A stretch of DNA of 64,000 nt from the NCBI GenBank assembly GCA_022559845.1, contig CM040126.1, positions 228,600,641-228,664,640 on the forward strand. Direction: 5' to 3'. The DNA is from Amorphophallus konjac. Lineage: Eukaryota; Streptophyta; Magnoliopsida; Alismatales; Araceae. Below the pieces are notes generated by a model. The model saw only the letters and a program-made list of their open reading frames with translations. It was not told where the DNA came from and searched no databases. Shown here piece by piece: positions 53,312-64,000 of the stretch (positions are counted from its first letter, which is position 1; every line of letters starts with the position of its first letter). A program made the translations under genes and the position numbers.

Positions 53312-54154
53312 TGTTGGCACCGACTTATTTTCTCGAATTAATCGAGGATTAAGCATAGGGAAATACTCCCTAAATAGAGCAAAACGACACATCGCCAAAG
53401 TTGCTCTACCATTCGAGTTGAGCTCATAAATTGAGACACTTCACCGGGTCAGTTTTGGGATTCGGGACAACCTGCCGTGCCTTTTTGCACTCTATGAAGA
53501 TTCGGGGATCACCCCTAGACACCCTGCATATGGTATCACACCACCGACGCTTCAACAACCGGGGTAACTCGGGACTCAGAATAGCTTGCCGCATCATACG
53601 ACTCTTCGCCAAGGAGCGAGGGTCACCCCGACCACATGATAAATGGAATCATCATGTCGACGGCCCAGTCAACGGGCCCACCAAGGGTCCTAACCAGCTA
53701 GCCGTGACCCATGGCAACATCAGTAATTGATCAGGCCCACCCCCGATCACGTCTTTTGCGGGTTTACCCGTGTTCAACACAGCTACCCGAGCCGACCCGA
53801 GGGCACCCTGAATACAAGCCACGTCACGTGGCGCCCAGCCACGAGGACGGGGTCTACCCCCGAGTTGCCTCCCTCTAGCTCTTTGAGTCAAAGGAAGACC
53901 CATCTGGGCCAACCACAAGCCTCAGGAGCTCACAGTACCCTTATGCGGCCCACACACGAGTGTCGGGAATTTTCCTGAGCACCTGGTGGGCGCATATGCA
54001 CCAGCCACTCTACAACAAGTCGGAGCCCGACTCGGGACTCCAGCAACCTATTGCGTCATGCACCACCATCGTGCGCCCTCGCATGCGGGTTGACCTGCGC
54101 GGTGAAGTCAAACTCGCGGTATTTTGGTACCCTGACTTATGGCAATCAAACCCC

Positions 54155-54207
54155 CAGTCAAACCCCCAGTCAAACCCCCAGTCAAACCCCCAGTCAAACT
54201 TACGGTC
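54155..54207. repeat. 13-bp repeat expansion in the 3' LTR
   Basis: Four tandem copies of cagtcaaaccccc, largely absent from the 5' LTR, so it arose after insertion. Confidence 0.8.
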
Positions 54208-54261
54208 AAACCCAGGTAAATCCTCCCAGTCAAACCCGCGTAAACCCCCCCATGGGTGGGG

Positions 54262-54615
54262 CTTTAGGCGGACCAGCCTGACCCCCCAGGCCGGTCCTCC
54301 TAAATCCCTGGGGAAAATTAAAAAAAGAGTTTTGTTAACAAAAAAACCCTAGCCCTAAGCCCAGTCCACCCAAACCCCATAGGTTTAGGAGGACCAACCC
54401 AGCCCTGGAGTTGGTGCGCCTAAACCCATCCAGAAACCAAAAAAAAAGAGTTTTTTTAAATGAAAAAACCCCTCCGTGAGGGGTTTAGGCAGACCAGACC
54501 AGCCCCTTGTACTGGTCCGCCAAAACCCTCCCTCCCCCACTCCGTAAACAAAAAAAGGGTATTTTTTACGGGTTTACCAGGACCAAGTTGGGCCCTCAAC
54601 TTGGTCTACCGAAAC
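54262..54615. repeat. Four long palindromes in the 3' LTR
   Basis: At 54262-54304, 54382-54426, 54482-54527 and 54571-54615; counterpart of the five at 1721-2119. Confidence 0.83.
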
Positions 54616-56882
54616 GCTTCCACCCTTCATCTTCCCCTATAAAACCCCCCCTAGGGGCTCATATGGAATCAAATGCAAGAACCTAAGACCTAACTGCTGC
54701 ACCCTCGGAGTTCCTCCGCAGGCACCCAGCAAGGGTCGAGGACGCGAGGAGCAAAGTGCGCGCGTGGTTGGCTTGTTGATCGGCTTGTACACGCCGAGGG
54801 TATGTCCGGCATCTAGCCATCATACACCTATCCACTCCCATCGCACGTAAGGGATTATAACAACGACAAACACACCCGCATCCCAGGTCCGCCCGTGTGT
54901 AACAACCCACGGTGGCTATGCATATGCCATGATGCTGCACCTACTTTTGACACAGAACCGCGTGCCTACTGCTCGCCCCGAGTTGGCCGGCGACCACTCT
55001 AACTGGTGACTCAAGTTAGCTGGACACTGGCCCGAGAGTAATATTCCCACGGTCGGCCTCGACTCCCCAGCATGGTGACACCACCCCTCCGGGACCCGTA
55101 CCTGACCGCTCATTTTCAAGCCGCGTCCGGCCGCCCTCAGGCGCCCGTTACAGTTCGCCCGTGCCATCCAGTCTAGCCCTTCCTCGGTGACTCGGGCCTA
55201 CCCCTAGCTCCCCGAGGAGAGCCTCTGTAAAACACGCGGATATCCGCCTTGCTACGTATTGACCCAAGGACCGACCCACGCGTTGGAATTGTCCCGCGGC
55301 TTGCGCCCGTTGTACTTTGGCCCCCTCGGCCCATTTTGAAAGCCCACGTGGCCCTCATACAGCATGAAACCAGTTAAATACATGTACCTGTACTCGAGTC
55401 TCAGCCTCTCCCGGCGCCCGCCTCCTTCAGTCACAACGGTGCCCCCGACACCCTGACTGCCAGCTACTCCAGTCACATCGGGGCCCGCGGCACCCGATCA
55501 CTCAACAACTCTAGTCACAACGGTGCCTCTGGCACCCGACTGCCAGTCACACCGGGCCCCGAGCACGACCATCAAGGTCTCCCAGTGCCCACCTCCTTTA
55601 GTCACAACGGTTCCCCCGGCACCCGACTACCAGCTACTCTAGTCACATCGGGACCCACGACACCCGATCACTCAACAACTCCAGTCACAACGGTAACCCC
55701 AGCACTTGACTGCCAGCTACTCCAGTCACATTGGGGCCCGCGGCACCCGATCACTCAACAACTCCAGTCACAATGGTGCCCCCGATACCTGACTGCCAGC
55801 TACTCCAGTCACATCGGGGCTCGTAGCACCCGATCACTCAACAACTCCAGCCACAACGGTGCCCCCGGCACCCGACTGCCAGCTACTCTAGTCAGATCAG
55901 GGCCCGTGCCACCCGATCACTCAACAATCCCAGTCACAACGATGCCCCAGTACCCGATTGCCAGTTACTCTAGTCACATCGGGGCTCGCGGCACCCGACC
56001 ACTCAACTTCCCCAGCACAATGGTGCCTACGGCACCCCTACTGCCCCGACCTCGACAATGTCTCATGTCGGGAAGACATTGTGACGCCCCTCGGGCACTA
56101 TCCTGCTGAGTCACAGATCCTCTGACAGGCACTATGTACAGAGACCGAACTACCCACACAATAACGCAATGACCCGGGGACCGTCATGAATGACAGAATT
56201 GTCCCGTGGCTTGCAAGCACTAGTAATCGGGCTCTCACGCCCCCATATAAATGCCTTTCATGGCATAGAAGTCATGTAATCCAGTCAGGAAGCGGATCCC
56301 CCTCCTCGCCAAAACCAATCTTTCTGCCCCTAGTTATCCCTGTTATGTTGCTGTTGCCCTATCGCTGTTGCACGGACTAAGCCCTCCCGACGTCGCGGCT
56401 CCCAGGGTCCCTGACTCTCTCTTCGGTAGTAGAAACAAAGGTGTTCGGATTTAATCCGATGTAAAATAAACACCGATTGCTTATGACCGGTGAGAAAAGA
56501 AGTCCAGTACACGAATCCCCATAATCGCATGCACACATATACCAGCAGAACCTCCTCCTCTCCATGTGGCGCATGACATTTCGTGCTCACGTGCCGTGCC
56601 CTGGCAGCACATCCCCAGTCAAACACTTGGTTCCGCCAGTAATCATCGAGAAATTGACTGGCACCCCCGCATTTCACCCAGCAATCTCTGTCCCAGTCTC
56701 CAAGAATGATTAACCATATGCCATCCCTTCCAGCGCGTTCATATCATTCTCTCTGCCTTCTTCTCAATACCCCCAGAATCCCCACGTTCCCAGTCAACTT
56801 ATCTCGTCCTTCCGTAAAAAGGTGAGTGTGCGCCACCGCCGCGAGGAGAAAATTAGAAGTGACTCCCCATGCGCGTAAAACA

Positions 56883-56887
56883 GCGTC
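56883..56887. repeat. Target-site duplication, right (gcgtc)
   Basis: Partner of gagtc at 731-735, four of five bases the same. Confidence 0.5.
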
Positions 56888-58111
56888 CAATTTCTCCAAT
56901 CACAACAGTGCCCACGACACCCGATTACCTAGTCCTATAGGCTCCTGACCATCCCAGTCTGAAAGGCACCCAATTCCTCCAATCACAACAGTGCCCACGA
57001 CACCCAACTGTCTAGTCCTGATGGCGCCTGACTTCCGTATTCTCAATGGCGCTCAACTACTCCAGTCACAATGGTGCCTACGACACTCGACTACCCAGTC
57101 CTAACATTGCCCAACTATTCCAATTTTAATGGCGCTCAATTGTTCCAGTCACAGCTGTGCCCCTAACACTTAGTCACACCAGTCAGAACGGTGCTTACGT
57201 TAGGACTGGATAAGTTAGGATTTCCTAGCATCCTGATGATGTAAATATTACTTTTTTTGATCATCAAAAAAAAAGAATGGTGCTTACGGCACCCGACTAC
57301 CATTGCCTCAACGGTGTCCAGCTACTCCTGTAACAACGATGCCCATGGCACCTGACTGACATAGCCTCAACGGCCCCCAGTAACTCCAGCCACAATGGTG
57401 CCTAGCTACTCCAGTCACAATGGTGGCCATAGCACCCGACTACCATAGCCTCAGCGGTGCCTAACTACTCCAGCCTTAATAGTGCCTAGCTACCCCAGCC
57501 TTAACGGTGCCCAGCCCTTCCAGTCACAGCGATGCTCATGGTACCCGGTCGCTCCAGCCATAATGGCACGAAGCCACCTAACTACCCTAGTCTCAACAGT
57601 GCCCAACTGCTCTAGTCACAGGTGCCCACGCCACCCGGCCATCCCAGTCTCAACGACACCCGATAACTCTAGTCAAAACAATGCCCACGCCAAATGGCCA
57701 CCCTAGTCCCAATAGCATCCGACCACTCTAGTCACAGTGGGGCCACATCGCCCAACCGCCGCAGTCACAATAGCGCCCGACTGTAACAGTCACATTGGGG
57801 CCTATGCCATCTAGCCGTCCCAGCCTCAATAGCATCAGACTACGTCAATCACAGTGCTGCCCCATTTCCCAACTACCCTAATCTCAACAACGTCCGACGT
57901 CTTTAGTCACAGCGGTGCCCACGACACCCCAACTTTCCAAGTCTCAATGGTGTCTAACTTCTTTAGTCACAGCCGTGCCCGACTGCTCACTTCATGTCAC
58001 GCTCGATTGCTCCGCATGAGCCGCGCCCGATTGCTCCGCGAGAGCCGTGCCCGTCAACTCCTCATCTGAGTAAGGCACGTGACAACAGATAATGACATCC
58101 AAGAGGTGAAC
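56888..58111. repeat. Right flank: degenerate tandem repeat
   Basis: Units around ccagtcacaatggtgcccac and ggcacccgactacc, continuing the array at 480-730. Interrupted by a short insertion at 57200-57275. From about 57960 the theme changes to gattgctccgcnngagccg. No gene. Confidence 0.65.
57200..57275 (+). mobile_element. Short non-LTR retrotransposon insertion (truncated LINE or SINE tail)
   Basis: 76 bp ending in an A run (gatcatcaaaaaaaaag), flanked by aacggtgcttacg (57187-57199) and aatggtgcttacg (57276-57288), a 13-base duplication with one mismatch. The long duplication and A tail fit target-primed insertion. Family unknown. Confidence 0.6.
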
Positions 58112-58638
58112 TGATGCGGGATGCACAGCGACTCGACTCCAAGTTAATATGCAATCCTTGGACTCTAAACAAGCTCGCGATCGTCCCTAAGCGAGGGAAG
58201 CGTTGGACGTGCGCGGTTGAGGAACCGGCAGTGAGCTAGGGTGGTCGGCTCTCTCTCGTGCCCGGATCGGGTCACGGGACGGGTCTCACTCTCTCTCGCA
58301 GCGGTGATGAAAGTAAAGCGAGCTAATATCCTATCACATGCAGCGGCATACAAACATATATGAGATAATCAAAGTGCCTACGAGGAGGGTGGCGAGTGTA
58401 CCTCCACGCTCTGGGCATGGGGAAGACTTCCTGGCAAAGTACGGTAACTCCAGGTACAATGGTAAAAATTTAATTACAGTAGTGAGTTATATTGCCCACT
58501 CCACGCAGGGAGGTAAAGGGCTACAAGTGGGCCCAGGAGGATCGATCTTGGGTTGACGGGCCGCAAGTCGGAAGGGTGTTCGGGTCAAAGAATGGCTGCT
58601 GGTCTGACTCGGCACTATTCCAACTCAGCTCGAGTCGA
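58112..58638 (-). mobile_element. Chromovirus-type LTR fragment, reverse orientation
   Basis: Starts TGATGCGGGATG, the complement of the chromovirus LTR end (CATCCCGCATCA). It aligns with gaps to the complement of the 42302-44422 LTR, including ggtggcgagtgtacctccac and the ccacgcagggaggtaaa region. Clearly more diverged than the two LTRs of the complete element. It is cut off where the Copia LTR begins. Confidence 0.75.
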
Positions 58639-59770
58639 TGATAGGGTGCTAGGCCCGGATACAGAGGGGGGTGAATGTATCCTGCTACGAATAATGGCCC
58701 AAATTAAAACTCTAAAGCTCAGATATGCGGAATAAAAAATAGTGAGCTCTCCAAGATGAGATAATAAGACAACACTTGATCAAACAGTTGGACTGCAACA
58801 ATGTAGCCACCTGATCAAACCAGAAACGCAGACAGAACTATGGAAACCAAACTCACCTAGCAAAATAAACTGCTAAGGTTACTGCAGATAGAAACAACAA
58901 TAACAAATTAACTCCCAGGATAACACAACTAACCATGCATGCATAACCTGTGAATGGGAGGTAGAAGGCAAGGAGCAAACGCACAAAATAAAACCACTGC
59001 TCAAGAGATTTTTTAGGTGGTTCGGTCCTCCAGAACTACGTCCACCCCTCACTCCCAACCGGAGTGAGGCTTCCACTAGCACAAGTTAGAAAACAGCAGA
59101 CTCAGTCTACGAACAAGATGCTGCCACACAGCTTGACAAGGGGAACAACCTCCCCTCTTCCTCCAGACCGGAGGGACACCCCAAGTGGCTCCCAGCCACT
59201 TGAAAACCAGAGACTAGGTCTCTCTTCCTCCAGACCAGGAGGGAACCCACCAGTGACTCCCCGTCACCACCAGACCAGAGGTCGCAGACCTCTCTTCCTC
59301 CAGACCAGGAGGGACCCCTGGTCTTGCAACCCACAAGCCCAGAACCGGAGGACCAATCCTCCCTTCTCCTGAGTCCACAGGAGGAACCCGACCTCACTAC
59401 TAAGAATCGGAAGAACAGTAGTAACCAGAGTAATAAAATGAAAAATAAGAAAACAGAAAAAGCACAGCGACAAAAGTCGAAATGAAACACAAGAAATATA
59501 GCTCTCAATGAGCATAGTCATTCTGGATTTGATCCACGAACAGACTGAACATATCTTCAACAGCACTCTCTCCTCTCTTCCTTTCTTCCTCTTCATTCTT
59601 CTTCTTTCTGCTTCTCTTTCTTTTGCTGCTCTCGCACTCTTCTTCTTTCTTCTTCTTCTCTCTGCCTCTCTTCTTCTTTTTTCTTCTTCTTCTGCTTCTC
59701 TGCTTCTTTTCTCACAGTCTCGATCAGCCCTCTTCTATTCTCATCATTTTTCTTCAGTGGACGAAGGCTT

Positions 59771-59780
59771 CTATTTATAT
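59771..59780 (-). promoter_or_regulatory. TATA box of the Copia LTR
   Basis: ATATAAATAG on the - strand, right next to the motif array that lies upstream of it. Confidence 0.65.
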
Positions 59781-59949
59781 CAGCTTCAGCAGGTGCTAGG
59801 GCATGTGTCCTTCAGGTTCCCACCCAGAGAGCACCTCGGATCATGTGCCAGGCATCATCCTCGGTTCACGCACCCAGTCATTAACCTGAGTCATCTACAG
59901 ACAGAGACAAAACGAAATGAAACGAATTAGTTAGTTCAGGCTTATAACA

Positions 59950-61880
59950 ACGAGTGTATATACTTTAGAAGCAGTAAATGAGTAAGTGTGTACACTGAGA
60001 GAGTGTATAGACGTGTAGGTCATCATGCGACCTCAATGTATATACTTGCTGAAGAATGCATTATCATAACAAGGGGGAATGTGTGGACTTCTGTGAAATG
60101 TAAGAGACCATCGAGTGTATAGACTTAGAGACATTAATTAGGCAAGTGTGTACAACGTGAGAGAGTGTATATACTTGCTGTGAAGAACAGCAATGTGTAG
60201 ACTTGTGAAGCATAACTGTATGCAGTGTATAGACTTCAATGAATGCAATGCATGCACAATGATGCAATGTATAGACTATGAAGATATGTGTGTGAAGCTC
60301 AACAATGTATAGACTATGCAACGGCATCAAAGCAACATATCGATGTACAGACTTTGGCTTGATCAATGCACACTGCACAAATGGATGTACAGACTTGAAG
60401 TGGCATGTAGCAGACGATGAATAGCCAAGCATGTATAGACTTACCAATGCGAGCACAGGCTGTACACACTTTGATTGCGTGCAAGAGACGCAGTGTACAG
60501 ACTTTGCTGTGAAGAACAATGCATGAATGCAGTGTATAGACTTGCTGTTAACATGCATGAGAACCCAATGTACAGACATGCGGTCCCTGCAGCTGACGAC
60601 TCCAGTGTATAGACTTACTGAGGGAAGGGCTGTACATACTTTAAGCAAAGCAAGGCAGTCGAGTGTATAGACTTCATGATGTGTAGACTTTGGCACAAGA
60701 AACGGCTGTACAGACTTTAGCTCAACAGTGATGTATAGATTTTTGAAAGCTTGAATGACGAAGCATGTTGTACAGACTTTGAGCGTTGTATAGACTTTGC
60801 GAAGCACATGCCTTGGCTGTACATACTTCAGACTTGAACGTGTGTGCTGTGAATGATGTAAACACTTGGAGGCCTTTGAAGGGTGTACAAACTTGAAGAA
60901 CCGAAGCCAATGTAGAGACTTGATGAATGGCTCAACAGTGTATAGACTTGGTGTGCTTCAGAGCACAATGTGCAGACTTTACCACTGTATAGACTTGAAG
61001 TTCTGAACGTAGGTAAAGGCTGGGATTGTATAGACTTGCATAGTGCTGCCAATGTATAGACTTCCAATGAATGCAACCGCTGTACAGACTTGCTCAAATA
61101 GATCGATGTATAGACTTGCCAACGAGAGGGCTGTACAGGCTTGAGCAATGCAAAGGCAATCGGATGTATAGACTTGGGCTGTACATACTCAGAAGGCTTG
61201 AAGTCGATGTACAGACTTGGAAACCGATTTGCAAAGGCTGATGTATAGACTTGAAGGTTCACAGAATGTATAGACTTCAAATGCAACAGAAGACTCTGTA
61301 TGGACTTTGAAGATGTAAGCGATGTACAGACTTGGGGTTCCACTATGGATGTATAGACTCTGAAGAAATGAGGCGATGTGCAGACTTGGCGCCTTGAAGG
61401 ATGTATAGACTTCAGTTGAGCAAGCTACAGTGCCGTTGTATGGACTTGACCTCAAGGAATGGCTGTACAGACTTTGAAGGCTAAGCGGAGGATGTACAGA
61501 CTTTGAATATGAAGACCAATGTGTGGACTTCAGGTGAAGACCAATGTACATACTTTGAATATGAAGACCAATGTACAGAGTATGAGAGCTAAGGCCAATG
61601 TATTGACTTGAACGAGTAATGCATGTCCCAATGTATACACTTGAAAAACCGATGTGAAGACTTGACAATGTACACACTTTGAATTCATGCAAGTTGTGCG
61701 ATGTATATACTTCGAATGCAACAGAAGACTCTGTATGGACTTGGCCAGTGTACAGACTTCAGTTGATGAACGATGCATGCTATGCAATGTGTGGACTTGA
61801 CATGCCTACTGAAGGCGATGTACATACTTGCTGCGTGATGCTGATGTGCAGACTTATGTAAGTGTATGCAGTGTATAGAC
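59950..61880. repeat. TGTATAGACTT motif array in the Copia U3
   Basis: Roughly 65 copies of AATGTATAGACTTG and variants (GATGTACAGACTTTG, CTGTACATACTT), spaced about 25-35 bp, with unrelated linkers such as ctgaagaatgca and aggctgaag. The 8-12-base core is the only conserved part. It is the reverse complement of the motif repeated in the Tat LTRs. Long - strand open frames here (for example 60064-60807) are by-products. Confidence 0.88.
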
Positions 61881-62216
61881 TACACTTATCTGGGGAGTCG
61901 ACCCATCTAGAAAGGGGGGTCGACCCACACTAAGCTGACTGTGATGATGCAAGGATGTTTAGCCTGAACAGAATTCCACAAGCAGAGTGAAGCAACTGAT
62001 GAATGTGTACATGAATGCTTCATGCAGTAGATAACATGGCTGAACATCAAATATGCAATGCTTTTAGACCTGATAAACTAACAGAACAGTAGACTAACTG
62101 AACATATGAAGATGACTCATATAGCAAGATGACTCACAGTGATTAACTCACAACAAAAACCAATCATCAAATGATTAACTCACATCAAAGCCAATCATCA
62201 AAACCACAGGGGCACA

Positions 62217-62235
62217 ATAATCTCCCCCTTTTTGA
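62217..62235 (-). promoter_or_regulatory. Polypurine tract of the Copia element
   Basis: On the - strand AAAAAGGGGGAGATTAT directly before the LTR start. Other similar tracts occur further inside. Confidence 0.75.
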
Positions 62236-64000
62236 TGATGGCAACACTACACTGTGGTTGAGGTCTGATGATGTCTGATGACACAAACTATTCTCCCCCT
62301 TTGACTTCATCAAAAAGAAAATAGTTTGAGAAGTTAAAGCATGTTTAAAATACAGTCAATTTCTCCTCCTTGCAATAAACAAGATGAACCATGGAGAGGT
62401 ATGAATGCAGAAATGCAGATGCAACTAGAAGTGCAATACCTCCCCCTAAATATATGAATGCAAAGACACAATTGTTACCAATTGAGATGAACATGATTCA
62501 ATATTACAAGGAAGCTCCCCCTGAGTAGATGCCAATTGATATGCATCTGTTGCATTTCTCCCAATTGATATGGGTGAGAGGGAGACCACAGAGGCATTCA
62601 AGGATAAGTTCAGGTCAATGAATCAAGGACAGTGAGCAGAAGAGTTTCAAATTACATATCTTCAAAGAAGCTCCAAGCACAAGAAGTTCAACAAGATTTT
62701 CAAGAAGATATCAATCTCATAAATCCAAAATATAATTTTTCAAGGTCTTCCATTATAAGGGCTTATGAATGAAGTTTATTGATCAGCATGGTTTAAACAT
62801 GATGTATGCATAGTTTATCAATAAAATTCTGTATTGATATCTAGAATCATGGTTTAATAAAAATGAACCAAGCCCTCATTTTTATCTTGACTAACCTCCC
62901 TTTCTCTTACACAATCAAATTTATTGACTTCAATCGGAATTACATGCACTAGAATTGAGATCAAGCATTTATGAAGTCAAGTGAATTTGTCTAGGGTTGT
63001 AGCAATTTGATTTTAGCATCAATATTCAGATATTTCAATTTGTTCAACAATTTTCATGCTACAAATTTTACGAGCACTCTAGTTCAGTGCACACCTTGTA
63101 ACTAGAGGATGTACCTTGATCAGAGGCCAATATCCCTAAGTACTTAGTGTGACTAACTGTCATGCTTTATATGAACATAGATAGCATTTACACATCATGA
63201 CACACTACAAATCATTTCTTGACGAGTGAGTTGTATTTCTCAGTGTGCATGCCATTGCTCTGCCTGATTAACACTCATCATAAGCAGAGTTAACTATGGC
63301 ACCTCATGACACAGTCCTTTGGACATGTGTTTCTCAGTGTCCAAAGTCATTGCTCTGACAGAAATTACCCTTTGGATATTTCAGAAAAATTCATTTGCTT
63401 CAAAACAATACTAACTTCATGTACTTAATCAATTAAAGCCATGTATTCAATAATGCAGATTTCAGAAGTTTTTACAAGACACATCATGAAACAGTTGGTT
63501 AAAGTTTATTAAACATGATTCAAGTATTTTTAAGAAATTTTAAAGTCAAACTCAATGAATACATTAAACTTAAACCAGCTGAGTTATTTCAGTCATTCAT
63601 AAAATCGTATAATACAAGATTCCTAGTTCAAGTGTTTTCAGATTTATGATCGAGATAGTCCCATTGAAATCTTCATGATAGATTGATGGAATTCAGATAT
63701 CAAATGATAGAGGAGATTTTGAAGCCCAGTGTTTTTCAAATTGTGATCAAGGTTTGTCAACAAAATCAATAAGAAAGGATATGCAATGAGTTCTCACACG
63801 AGTATGCATTTGACAACCTACATGCAATGCATTGACTCCCCCTGACAATATGCATTCAGTCACTCTTTTTGGCATTTTTCAATGTAAGGAAATGCGATGC
63901 ACTATATATATGCAAGGACATGCAAACACTCAACATTGGATGCTATGCAAAGACATGCAATTAACTCCCCCTGAAAAACATGCAATGATTTGCACTGAAG
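62236..64000 (-). mobile_element. 3' interior of the Copia element, non-coding
   Basis: AT-rich spacer with no ORF of note. The complement of AGGGGGAG-type purine tracts recurs near 62292, 62442, 62514, 63837 and 63966. SIRE/Maximus elements are known for long spacers between pol and the 3' LTR with extra purine tracts. The pol genes must lie beyond 64000. Confidence 0.6.

Larger units (their letters stand above)
736..56882 (+). mobile_element. Outer non-autonomous LTR retrotransposon, Tat-related, host of two nested elements
   Basis: Two direct LTRs (736-4404, 53312-56882) begin TGTTGGCACC and end AAAACA. They enclose a primer-binding site just after the left LTR and a polypurine tract just before the right one, so the element reads on the + strand. 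Without the two nested elements the interior is about 10.5 kb and codes for nothing intact; it consists of short-period repeats, one RNase H scrap (6841-6912) and three structured RNA modules. The polypurine tract GTGGGGGGCATT is identical to that of the nested Tat element, and the primer sites differ by about one base over the core. I infer a Tat-derived non-autonomous (LARD-like) element. A hand comparison of about 290 bp of the LTRs shows about 10% differences, so it is the oldest of the three complete insertions. Confidence 0.88.
53312..56882 (+). repeat. 3' LTR of the outer element (3,571 bp)
   Basis: Copy of 736-4404. Differences: a deletion of about 80 bp near 53440, four rather than five palindromes (54262-54615), and a local expansion of the 13-mer cagtcaaaccccc to four copies at about 54155-54207. 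TATA box at 56246-56252. No gene. Confidence 0.9.
58639..62216 (-). repeat. 3' LTR of a Ty1/Copia (probably SIRE/Maximus-like) element
   Basis: On the - strand the LTR starts TGTGCCCCTG right after a polypurine tract. It has a TATA box at 59780-59771, and ends near 58639 (or 58647) after a CACCCCCCTCTGT stretch typical of such LTR ends. The + strand near 58985 has GGTGGTTCGGTCC and ctacgtccacccctc, words often seen in these LTRs. Its U3 is filled by the TATAGACTT motif array. The other LTR lies beyond the window, so the exact end is unconfirmed. Confidence 0.75.

Noticed and set aside
60064..61692. Long - strand open frames with KSIH/SLYI-like repeats
   Set aside because: Same motif array in the Copia U3; no conserved domain and located in promoter sequence.
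1..64000. tRNA or rRNA genes
   Set aside because: No cloverleaf or rRNA-like stretch was noticed by eye; the tRNA-like words are retrotransposon primer sites.

Overview
The window is a plant intergenic retrotransposon nest. No host single-copy gene, rRNA or tRNA gene was recognised. The element types suggest a large-genome seed plant: a giant Ty3/Gypsy element of the Tat type with two RNase H domains, a Ty3/Gypsy chromovirus with an initiator-Met tRNA primer site, a Ty1/Copia LTR with a TATA box, and a plant-mobile-domain (PMD) gene. The species cannot be named from this.

Layout. An old LTR element on the + strand spans 736-56882 (LTRs 736-4404 and 53312-56882, flanks gagtc/gcgtc). It is non-autonomous: its own interior (4405-9856, 38670-42296, 51863-53311) is almost entirely tandem repeats, plus a scrap of RNase H and three copies of a structured triple-hairpin module. 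Two younger elements sit inside it. The first is a 28.8-kb Tat-type element on the - strand (9862-38664, perfect 5-bp duplication ccaac). It carries leader ORFs, gag, protease, RT/RNase H and integrase, and on the opposite strand an intron-containing PMD gene with its own TATA box. The second is a 9.6-kb chromovirus on the + strand (42302-51857, perfect duplication agatg), inserted in a 40-bp tandem array; its gag-pol is broken by stops and frameshifts. To the right lie a degenerate repeat flank with a small non-LTR insertion, a reverse-oriented chromovirus LTR fragment (58112-58638), and the 3' LTR and 3' interior of a - strand Copia element (about 58639 to beyond 64000).

How the parts relate. 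The old element and the Tat element share the same 12-base polypurine tract before the LTR, nearly the same primer-binding site, and the same triple-hairpin RNA module in the same position after pol. They therefore look like a non-autonomous element and a relative of its autonomous partner. Hand alignment of short LTR stretches gives about 10% differences for the outer pair and about 3-4% for the Tat and chromovirus pairs, which agrees with the nesting order.

Most notable: (i) the triple hairpin, three 30-nt stem-loops each capped by CCC-GNRA-GGG with an AAAA bulge, with compensatory changes between four copies; (ii) the antisense PMD gene that keeps its introns; (iii) an AATGTATAGACTT-type motif repeated dozens of times in the LTRs of two unrelated superfamilies; (iv) a second gag-type zinc knuckle between protease and RT.
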